Source: Streptomyces mangrovisoli | GTDB taxonomy: Bacteria; Actinomycetota; Actinomycetes; Streptomycetales; Streptomycetaceae | Assembly (NCBI RefSeq): GCF_000974985.2 | Contig: NZ_LAVA02000008.1 | Location: 1 to 39,345 of the forward strand | Direction: 5' to 3' | Length of the DNA stretch: 39,345 nucleotides | Shown: one piece after another, positions 34,057-39,345 of the stretch | How the letters are laid out: each line of letters begins with the position of its first letter | How positions within the stretch are numbered: the first letter of the stretch is position 1 | The notes under the pieces: model-generated | What the model was told of the DNA's origin: nothing | Database searches by the model: none | What the model saw: only the letters and a program-made list of their open reading frames with translations | Program-made: the position numbers and the translations under genes

Positions 34057-34836
34057 ATGACCACGACTCCGCAGCCGTCCCACAGCGCCCGCGCCCACTC
34101 CTTCAACGCCGCGGCGGCCCAGTACGCCGCGAACCGCCCCTCCTACCCGCCGGCCCTCCTCGACGCGGTGGAGGAGCTCGCCGGCCGGCCGCTCGCCGGA
34201 GCCCGGGTGGTCGACGTGGGCGCGGGGACCGGGATCGCCACGGGGCTGCTGCACGCGCGGGGTGCCGACGTCGTCGCCGTGGAGCCCGGCGAGGGCATGG
34301 CGGCCGAGTTCCGGCGCATGCTCCCCACCGTGCCGGTGGTCCGCGGCGTCGGCGACGCGCTGCCCCTCGCCGACGCCAGCGCCGACCTCATCACCTACGC
34401 CCAGGCCTGGCACTGGACCGAGCCCGCCCGCTCCGCGCCCGAGGCGCTGCGCGTGCTGCGGCCCGGCGGGGCGCTGGCCCTGTGGTGGAACACCGACGCG
34501 CGCGGGGTGCCGTGGACCGCGGCGCAGGCGGACCGTATCGGCCGCCGCTTCGGCGCCAACCCGGCCGTCGAGAAGAACGGGAGCGGGGCCCGCGTCGCGC
34601 TCGCCGACCCGACGGGCCTGCTCGACTTCGTCCGCCGCACCGTCCGGTGGAGCCGCACCGTGCCGATCGACACGCACCTCGCGAACATCGGCAGCCATTC
34701 CATGTTCCTGATCCAGGAGGAGGCGGAGCGGACCGCGTTCCTCGCCGAGGAGCGCGAGCACGTCCGCGAGGTCTTCCCCGACGGCATGGTCGAGGAGATG
34801 TACGACGTACAACTCCTCGTGGCCCTCGCCCCCTGA
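34057..34836 (+). CDS. Class I SAM-dependent methyltransferase
   Basis: A 259-residue protein of the Methyltransf_11/25 type: VVDVGAGTGIATGLL (motif I, SAM binding), VVAVEPGEGM, GVGDALPLADASADLITYAQAWHW (motif II region), and LRVLRPGGALALWW (motif III). The opening, SFNAAAAQYAANRPSYP, is typical of Streptomyces small-molecule methyltransferases. The substrate is unknown. ATG 34057 is used; a GTG 30 bases upstream is in frame, with CAAAAT ahead of it, and could be the true start. The gene is followed by a single palindrome arm and the 33-bp array. Confidence 0.92.
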   Translation: MTTTPQPSHSARAHSFNAAAAQYAANRPSYPPALLDAVEELAGRPLAGARVVDVGAGTGIATGLLHARGADVVAVEPGEGMAAEFRRMLPTVPVVRGVGDALPLADASADLITYAQAWHWTEPARSAPEALRVLRPGGALALWWNTDARGVPWTAAQADRIGRRFGANPAVEKNGSGARVALADPTGLLDFVRRTVRWSRTVPIDTHLANIGSHSMFLIQEEAERTAFLAEEREHVREVFPDGMVEEMYDVQLLVALAP

Positions 34837-34851
34837 CCCCCAGCCCCCTCC

Positions 34852-34872
34852 GGGGCGCGGGGAACTGCGCGA
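34852..34872 (-). repeat. Single arm of the GTTCCCCGCGCCCC palindrome family
   Basis: The 21 bases match the common arm on the minus strand. A partial opposite arm, GCGGTTCCCGCGCCC, lies at about 34941-34955. The gap 34837-35153 holds this element, the 33-bp array and a promoter, and no gene. Confidence 0.75.
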
Positions 34873-34964
34873 GCAGGTCCCACCGACCCGCGGCCGCGCA
34901 CCGAGCCTGTTCCCCCTGCGGGCACGTCGCGGCCGGCCGCGCGGTTCCCGCGCCCCCAGGGCGG

Positions 34965-35063
34965 GTCGCCAGGTCCTCGGGTGTGCAGCCCCCGCCGGTC
35001 GTCAGGTCCTTGGGCGTTCAGCCCCCGCCGATCGTCAGGTCCTAGGGCGTTCAGCCCCAGCCG
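34965..35063. repeat. 33-bp tandem array, three copies
   Basis: Units 34965-34997, 34998-35030 and 35031-35063 are adjacent; units 2 and 3 differ at three positions, unit 1 at about five. Each contains CAGGTCC and CAGCCCC. Confidence 0.92.
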
Positions 35064-35117
35064 CCCCCAGGCCCACGCACCCACGCCGACCCACGTGATC
35101 CCGACCCCGGTCGGCCC

Positions 35118-35146
35118 TTGACGCCCCACCCCCGCCCGAGCAGTAT
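35118..35146 (+). promoter_or_regulatory. Promoter of the ABC exporter operon, leaderless
   Basis: TTGACG (35118-35123), 17 bases, CAGTAT (35141-35146), then 7 bases to ATG 35154. Spacing and -35 fit a housekeeping (HrdB) promoter whose transcript begins at the start codon. Confidence 0.7.
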
Positions 35147-35153
35147 TCATCGC

Positions 35154-35972
35154 ATGATGAATTCACTGTCCGCGGACAGCCCCCCGGCCGTCCACGCCGC
35201 CGGACTCACCGTGGTCCGCGGCAGCCGTCAGGTCCTGAAGGGCCTCGACTTCACCGTCCCGCGCGGCCGGATCACCGGCCTCCTCGGACCCTCCGGCTGC
35301 GGCAAGACGACCCTGATGCGAGCGATCGTCGGCACCCAGGCGAACGTCGGCGGCACCCTGGAGGTCCTCGGCAGCCCCGCGGGCGACGCGAGCCTGCGCA
35401 CCCGGATCGGCTACGTCACCCAGGCCCCGTCGGTCTACGACGACCTGACCGTGCGTCAGAACCTGGAGTACTTCGCCGCGATCCTGCACCCCGGCCGCGC
35501 CCTCGCCGACCACCGCCGGGCCGACGTCACCCGGGTCATCGAGGACGTCGACCTCACCAGCCACACCCACGCCCTCGCCGGGAACCTCTCCGGCGGCCAG
35601 CGCAACCGGGTCTCCCTCGCGGTCGCCCTGCTCGGCGCGCCCGACCTGCTCGTCCTCGACGAACCCACCGTCGGCCTGGACCCCGTGCTCCGCCGCGACC
35701 TCTGGAACCTCTTCCACGACATCGCCGCCGACCGCGGGGTCACCCTGCTCGTCTCCTCCCACGTCATGGACGAGGCCGAGCGCTGCCACCGCCTGCTCCT
35801 CATGCGGGAGGGCCTGTTCCTCGCTGGGGGCACCTCCCGGCCGGAGGCCGGGGGAGACACCCCGGACGCCCTGCGCGCCCTCACCCCCGCCGGCACCGTC
35901 GAGGCGGCCTTCCTGCACCTGGTGGACGAGGCGGCCGCCGCGTCCCGCGCCAAGGAGACGACGACCCGATGA
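35154..35972 (+). CDS. ABC transporter ATP-binding protein (drug-export type)
   Basis: A 272-residue ATPase with Walker A GPSGCGKTT (45-53), Q-loop YVTQAPSVYDDLT, signature LSGGQ (145-149), Walker B LLVLDEPTVGLD (Asp169, Glu170) and H-loop SSHVMDEAERC. It pairs with the following permease as an ABC-2 type exporter (DrrA/CcmA-like). At residues 225-234 the sequence GGTSRPEAGG interrupts the usual A-x-x-T-P-x-A-L-R pattern; it is encoded by a palindromic repeat. ATG 35154 (or the next ATG) starts at the promoter without a ribosome site. The stop overlaps the permease start as ATGA. Confidence 0.95.
   Translation: MMNSLSADSPPAVHAAGLTVVRGSRQVLKGLDFTVPRGRITGLLGPSGCGKTTLMRAIVGTQANVGGTLEVLGSPAGDASLRTRIGYVTQAPSVYDDLTVRQNLEYFAAILHPGRALADHRRADVTRVIEDVDLTSHTHALAGNLSGGQRNRVSLAVALLGAPDLLVLDEPTVGLDPVLRRDLWNLFHDIAADRGVTLLVSSHVMDEAERCHRLLLMREGLFLAGGTSRPEAGGDTPDALRALTPAGTVEAAFLHLVDEAAAASRAKETTTR
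35825..35855. repeat. Palindromic repeat inserted in frame in the ABC ATPase gene
   Basis: The tract holds CTCCCGGCC and GGCCGGGGGAG as near-complementary arms around GGA, preceded by GGGGGCAC. I recognise it as a repeat common in Streptomyces genomes. It encodes about ten extra residues, in frame. Confidence 0.65.
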
Positions 35973-36766
35973 CCACCACCGCGCCCACCCCGGCCGCACC
36001 CGCCGTTCCCACCCCGCCCGGCGGCGCGCTCACCCTCTCCCGCACCACCGCCACCGCGGCCCGCGTACTGCGCCAGCTGCGCCACGACCCGCGCACCATC
36101 GCGCTGCTGATCGTGGTCCCCTGCCTGCTGCTGGTCCTGCTCCGGTACGTCTTCGACGGCAGCCCGCACACCTTCGACAACATCGGCGCCTCGCTGCTCG
36201 GCATCTTCCCGCTGATCACGATGTTCCTGGTGACGTCCATCGCCACGCTGCGCGAACGCACCTCCGGCACCCTGGAGCGGCTGCTCGCCATGCCGCTCGG
36301 CAAGGGCGACCTCATCGCCGGCTACGCCCTCGCCTTCGGCACCCTCGCGGTCATCCAGTCGGCGCTCGCGACCGGCCTCGCGGTGTGGGCCCTCGGCCTC
36401 GACGTGCTGGGCTCCCCGTGGCTGCTGCTCCTGGTGGCGCTGCTCGACGCGCTGCTCGGCACCGCGCTCGGCCTCTTCGTCTCGGCGTTCGCCGCCTCGG
36501 AGTTCCAGGCCGTCCAGTTCATGCCCGCGGTGATCTTCCCGCAGCTGCTGCTGTGCGGCCTGTTCACCCCCCGCAGCAACATGCACCCGGTCCTGGAGGC
36601 CATCTCCGACGTGCTGCCGATGTCGTACGCCGTCGACGGCATGAACGAGGTGCTCAAGCACACGGACATGACGGCGGTCTTCGTCCGGGACGTGCTGATC
36701 GTGGCCGGTTCCGCGCTGCTGGTCCTCGGCCTCGGCGCCGCGACCCTGCGCCGTCGCACCCCCTGA
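35969..36766 (+). CDS. ABC-2 type exporter permease
   Basis: A 265-residue membrane protein with six predicted helices, e.g. IALLIVVPCLLLVLLRYVF, ASLLGIFPLITMFLVTSIA and LLLLVALLDALLGTALGLFV. The block RERTSGTLERLLAMPLGKGDLIAGY is the typical ABC-2 permease loop, and EFQAVQFMPAVIFPQLLLCGLF leads to the SYAVDGM region. It forms the channel for the neighbouring ATPase. The substrate is unknown, perhaps a drug, lipid or wall precursor. ATG overlaps the upstream stop by four bases. Confidence 0.94.
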   Translation: MTTTAPTPAAPAVPTPPGGALTLSRTTATAARVLRQLRHDPRTIALLIVVPCLLLVLLRYVFDGSPHTFDNIGASLLGIFPLITMFLVTSIATLRERTSGTLERLLAMPLGKGDLIAGYALAFGTLAVIQSALATGLAVWALGLDVLGSPWLLLLVALLDALLGTALGLFVSAFAASEFQAVQFMPAVIFPQLLLCGLFTPRSNMHPVLEAISDVLPMSYAVDGMNEVLKHTDMTAVFVRDVLIVAGSALLVLGLGAATLRRRTP

Positions 36767-36790
36767 ACCCGCGGCCCCCGGAACCGCCGG

Positions 36791-36858
36791 CCCGCCGACC
36801 GTCCCAAGCCCGCCGGCCGTTCCCTGCCCGCCCGCCGTCCCACGTCCCGCCAGCCGGA
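36791..36858. repeat. 18-bp imperfect tandem repeat upstream of proC
   Basis: Units start at 36791, 36809 and 36827, with a partial fourth at 36846; each begins CCCGCC and contains CCGT(C/T)CC. Confidence 0.7.
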
Positions 36859-36901
36859 CACCTCCCCCCGGCCCCCGCGCGCCGGTGCCAGACTGAACCG
36901 C

Positions 36902-37714
36902 ATGACCCAGAAAGTGGCAGTTCTCGGCACCGGCAAGATCGGCGAAGCCCTGCTCAGCGGGATGATCAGGGGCGGCTGGGCCCCCGCCGACCTCCTCGTC
37001 ACCGCGCGCCGCCCCGAGCGGGCCGAGGAGCTCCGCGCGCGGCACGGCGTCACCCCGGTCACCAACGCCGAGGCCGCCAAGAACGCCGACACCCTGATCC
37101 TCACGGTCAAGCCGCAGGACATGGGCGCCCTGCTCGACGAGCTCGCGCCGCACATCCCGGCCGACCGCCTGGTCATCAGCGGAGCCGCCGGCATCCCCAC
37201 CTCGTTCTTCGAGGAGCGGCTCGCCGCGGGCACCCCGGTCGTCCGCGTCATGACGAACACCCCCGCCCTGGTCGACGAGGCCATGTCCGTCATCTCGGCC
37301 GGCACCCACGCCACCGCCGAGCACGTCACCACCGCCGAGTCGATCTTCGGCGCGGTCGGCAAGACGCTCCTCGTCCCGGAGTCGCAGCAGGACGCGTGCA
37401 CCGCGCTCTCCGGCTCGGGACCGGCGTACTTCTTCTATCTCGTCGAGGCCATGACCGACGCGGGCATCCTGCTCGGCCTGCCCCGCGACAAGGCCCACGA
37501 CCTGATCGTCCAGTCCGCGATCGGCGCCGCCACCATGCTCCGCGACAGCGGCGAGCACCCGGTCAAGCTCCGCGAGAACGTCACCTCGCCCGCGGGCACC
37601 ACCATCAACGCCATCCGCGAACTGGAGAACCACGGCGTGCGCGCCGCCCTCATCGCCGCGCTGGAGGCCGCCCGCGACCGCAGCCGCGAGCTGGCCACCG
37701 GCAAGAAGGACTGA
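36902..37714 (+). CDS. proC: Pyrroline-5-carboxylate reductase
   Basis: A 270-residue ProC, standard length. It reduces pyrroline-5-carboxylate to proline with NAD(P)H. The N-terminus VAVLGTGKIGEALLSGMI is the Rossmann fold with GxGxxG; VKPQDMGALLDEL, VRVMTNTPALVDEAMSVIS and the family signature LSGSGPAYFFYLVEAMTDAGI with TSPAGTTINAI follow. ATG 36902 is preceded by CAGACT at 7 bases and by no ribosome site, suggesting a leaderless transcript. In M. tuberculosis proC (Rv0500) is in the same ppx1 neighbourhood. It is convergent with trpS across a 9-bp hairpin. Confidence 0.96.
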   Translation: MTQKVAVLGTGKIGEALLSGMIRGGWAPADLLVTARRPERAEELRARHGVTPVTNAEAAKNADTLILTVKPQDMGALLDELAPHIPADRLVISGAAGIPTSFFEERLAAGTPVVRVMTNTPALVDEAMSVISAGTHATAEHVTTAESIFGAVGKTLLVPESQQDACTALSGSGPAYFFYLVEAMTDAGILLGLPRDKAHDLIVQSAIGAATMLRDSGEHPVKLRENVTSPAGTTINAIRELENHGVRAALIAALEAARDRSRELATGKKD

Positions 37715-37722
37715 GTCGGCCG

Positions 37723-37751
37723 CCCCCGGTGAGGCCCGTCCCCACCGGGGG
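37723..37751. terminator. Bidirectional terminator between proC and trpS
   Basis: CCCCCGGTG (37723-37731) pairs perfectly with CACCGGGGG (37743-37751) around an 11-base loop, in the 46-bp gap between the two converging stops. Confidence 0.8.
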
Positions 37752-37760
37752 TCCGCGCGC

Positions 37761-38822
37761 CTACCGGACCGCGCCCGCCACCTCCCCGCCGGGCGCCGGC
37801 ACCTCGGCGGGTGCGGGCTCCTCGGCCACGGCGGGCAGCAGCCCGATCGCCCGGTAGGCGGCGTCGACGGTCGGCCGGGCCATGCCCCGGGCCCGCGCGG
37901 CACCCTCGCGCAGCACCCCGTCCACATAGGCCGGATCGGCGCACAGCGCCCGATGGCGTTCCTGGAGCGGCCGCAGCACGTCCACGACGGCGTCCGCCGT
38001 GTCTTTCTTCAGAGCGCCGTACGACGAGTAGTCCGCGCTCAGCCGCTCCGGGTCCGCGCCCGTGCACGCGGCGAGGATCTCCAGCAGATTGGTCACCCCG
38101 GGCCGCCCGGCCCGGTCGTACACGACCTCGCCCGCGCTGTCGGTGACGGCCCGCATGACCTTCTTGCGCACCGCGTCCGGCTCGTCGAGCAGATAGACGA
38201 TGCCCGGCCCGGAGTCGTCCGACTTCCCCATCTTCGAAGCCGGCTCCTGGAGGTTCATCACCCGCGCCGCCACCGTCGGCAGCGTGGCCCGCGGCACCAC
38301 GAAGGTGTGGCCGTAGCGCTGGTTGAACCGCACCGCGAGGTCCCGCGCCAGCTCCACGTGCTGGGCCTGGTCGTCGCCGACGGGCACCTCCCCGGCGCCG
38401 TACGCCAGGATGTCCGCCGCCATCAGCACCGGATACGTCAGCAACGACAGCCGGACGCTGCCGCCCCGCTCCCGCTCCCGCGCGGCCTTCTCCTTGTACT
38501 GGATCATCCGCCGCATCTCGCCGTCGGTGGCCACACACTCCAGGACGTACGACAACCGGGCGTGCTCGTCGACATGGGACTGCACGAACACCGTGCACAA
38601 CCGCGGATCCAGCCCCGCCGCGAGCAGCAGCGTGGCCGTCTGCCGGGTGAGCCTGCGCAACCGCGCCGGATCGTGGTCCACGGTCATGCCGTGCAGGTCG
38701 ACCACGCAGAAGACGGCGTCCGAGCGGTGCTGGTCCACCTCGGCCCACTGCCGCATCGCGCCCAGGTAGTTCCCCAGCGTCAGATGCCCGGTCGGCTTGA
38801 CCCCGCTGAAGACTCGCGTCAT
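37761..38822 (-). CDS. trpS: Tryptophanyl-tRNA synthetase, attenuator-controlled (auxiliary type)
   Basis: A 353-residue class I TrpRS. It has TGHLTLGN (HIGH-like, 11-18) and KMGKS (KMSKS-like, 197-201), with the Rossmann core and the LTYPVLMAADIL and PVGDDQAQHVELARDLA motifs of the family. The C-terminal 20 residues are a Pro/Glu/Ala tail. It charges tRNA-Trp. A leader peptide and terminator upstream show tryptophan-dependent attenuation. From memory, S. coelicolor has two TrpRS enzymes; the auxiliary, indolmycin-resistant one is induced by such attenuation, and this gene probably corresponds to it. ATG 38822 follows a GGAGG(TGG) site. Confidence 0.95.
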   Translation of the reverse strand: MTRVFSGVKPTGHLTLGNYLGAMRQWAEVDQHRSDAVFCVVDLHGMTVDHDPARLRRLTRQTATLLLAAGLDPRLCTVFVQSHVDEHARLSYVLECVATDGEMRRMIQYKEKAARERERGGSVRLSLLTYPVLMAADILAYGAGEVPVGDDQAQHVELARDLAVRFNQRYGHTFVVPRATLPTVAARVMNLQEPASKMGKSDDSGPGIVYLLDEPDAVRKKVMRAVTDSAGEVVYDRAGRPGVTNLLEILAACTGADPERLSADYSSYGALKKDTADAVVDVLRPLQERHRALCADPAYVDGVLREGAARARGMARPTVDAAYRAIGLLPAVAEEPAPAEVPAPGGEVAGAVR

Positions 38823-38892
38823 GTCTCTTCCACCTCCACGTCGTGGCCGCCGTCCCGGCGGCCGGCCCCGGAAGCTGGAGGGGGATACGCGA

Positions 38893-38915
38893 ACGGCCGC
38901 CGAAGCGGCGGCCGT
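38893..38915 (-). terminator. Attenuator terminator of trpS
   Basis: Segment 3 (38915-38906) and segment 4 (38902-38893) form a perfect 10-bp stem with a CTT loop. Segment 2 (38942-38933) has the same sequence as segment 4, so it can pair with segment 3 over ten bases as an antiterminator. Segment 1 (GGCCGCC, inside the leader codons) pairs with segment 2. Confidence 0.88.
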
Positions 38916-38942
38916 CTGGTGCATACGTGACTACGGCCGCCG

Positions 38943-38984
38943 TCAGGCGGCCCACCACAGTTGGGTGCACGTACGCGTCGTCAT
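38943..38984 (-). CDS. trpS leader peptide
   Basis: A 13-residue peptide, MTTRTCTQLWWAA, with tandem TGG codons. The ribosome stalling at these codons when tryptophanyl-tRNA is scarce would free segment 2 to form the antiterminator and let trpS be transcribed. A -10-like TACCGT lies 7 bases before its ATG and there is no ribosome site, so the leader may itself start leaderless. It is too short for usual gene finders. Confidence 0.88.
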   Translation of the reverse strand: MTTRTCTQLWWAA

Positions 38985-39025
38985 GCGGTCCACGGTACGC
39001 CCGGAGGGGGTCCTTCCGCCGGAGG

Positions 39026-39054
39026 TTGACACACCCCACGCCGATCCGTAGTGT
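39026..39054 (+). promoter_or_regulatory. Strong promoter of the rRNA operon (first of several)
   Basis: TTGACA (39026-39031), 17 bases, TAGTGT (39049-39054) on the plus strand, an almost ideal HrdB promoter. It reads toward the rRNA operon and away from trpS. Confidence 0.8.
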
Positions 39055-39216
39055 TCTCCGAGTTGTCCGACGTGAGCACCGACTCCGGTCGGCCCCGGAC
39101 AGCCATTCCGCACCACCTCCTCTACACCGACTGCTGTCGATCCGGCTGCCGTCGTTTTATTGGCGTGTGTATTTGCGAAATGAGGAATCCGCGTTCGAAA
39201 GGACGCAGGCCGCCGA

Positions 39217-39345
39217 TTAGCGCGGGGGCCGGGAATCCGCTAAAGTCTCACTCGTCGGAACGGCCGAGAGGCCGGGAAGACAAGCCCGCCGACAGGGAAT
39301 CGGACGCCGAAAGAGTCTGATAGAGTCGGAACCGCCGGAAAGGGA
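39217..39345 (+). promoter_or_regulatory. Further rRNA operon promoters and leader
   Basis: TTAGCG (39217) with 18 bases to TAAAGT (39241-39246) is one promoter; TAGAGT (39321-39326) in TCTGATAGAGTCGG is another -10. The end CCGGAAAGGGA matches what I remember of Streptomyces rrn leaders, so 16S rRNA should follow outside the window. 39055-39216 is an AT-richer leader region with no gene. Confidence 0.82.

Noticed and set aside
39055..39345. Start of 16S rRNA
   Set aside because: Only promoters and leader are inside the window; the mature rRNA sequence is not reached.
1..39345. tRNA genes and insertion sequences
   Set aside because: No cloverleaf with a T-loop (GTTCGA-type) and CCA-side stem, and no transposase, was recognised in any gap by eye.

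Overview
The window is chromosomal DNA of a Streptomyces (or very close actinomycete). It has very high GC with nearly all codon third positions G or C, GTG starts, 4-bp ATGA/GTGA overlaps, SARP/NB-ARC/TPR regulators, the familiar Streptomyces dispersed palindrome with core GTTCCCCGCGCCCC, and at the right edge the typical Streptomyces rRNA-operon leader. All names come from reading the sequence and from family knowledge; no database search was run.

Left part (1-5167): the 3' end of an unidentified gene, a 630-residue protein of unknown function with a repetitive middle and a lysine-rich C-terminus, a secreted coiled-coil NlpC/P60 cell-wall hydrolase on the opposite strand, a small DUF3592-like membrane protein and a DUF418 membrane protein.

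Centre-left (5082-16511): a chromosomal type IV secretion-like gene set. The minus strand reads DUF6668-like protein, two paralogous two-helix pilin-like proteins, a VirB8-like membrane protein, a VirB6/TrbL-like polytopic protein, then, after a cluster of hairpins, an SCO6880-family protein (VirB3/PrgI-like N-terminus plus a VirB4 N-domain-like remainder), a VirB4-like ATPase and a VirD4/TraG-like coupling ATPase. The last three are translationally coupled. Divergent from these are a VirB1-like lytic transglycosylase, a TPR-like protein and an ECF sigma factor. I see no relaxase, integrase or att site, and housekeeping genes lie to the right. This makes it the best candidate here for an undescribed system, perhaps one that exports protein or modifies the cell surface.

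Centre (16522-24380): a large SARP-NB-ARC-TPR regulator, the radA-disA pair (DNA repair and c-di-AMP synthesis) and a large sigma-factor-like/BACON membrane protein.

Right part (24538-39345): a conserved actinobacterial block resembling the M. tuberculosis Rv0495c-Rv0500 neighbourhood (Cys-rich protein, exopolyphosphatase, sugar-phosphate isomerase-like protein, proC), interrupted by tetR, ilvD, a PQQ-propeller Ser/Thr kinase, an SH3 protein, a membrane protein, a methyltransferase and an ABC exporter. It ends with trpS under a classical tryptophan attenuator (13-codon leader peptide with tandem Trp codons), divergent from rRNA-operon promoters.

Non-coding structure is unusually rich. Minisatellite-like tandem repeats of 33-35 bp occur in five intergenic places, palindromic elements occur between genes and once in frame inside a gene, and many genes have a -10-like hexamer 6-7 bases before the start codon, suggesting leaderless transcripts.
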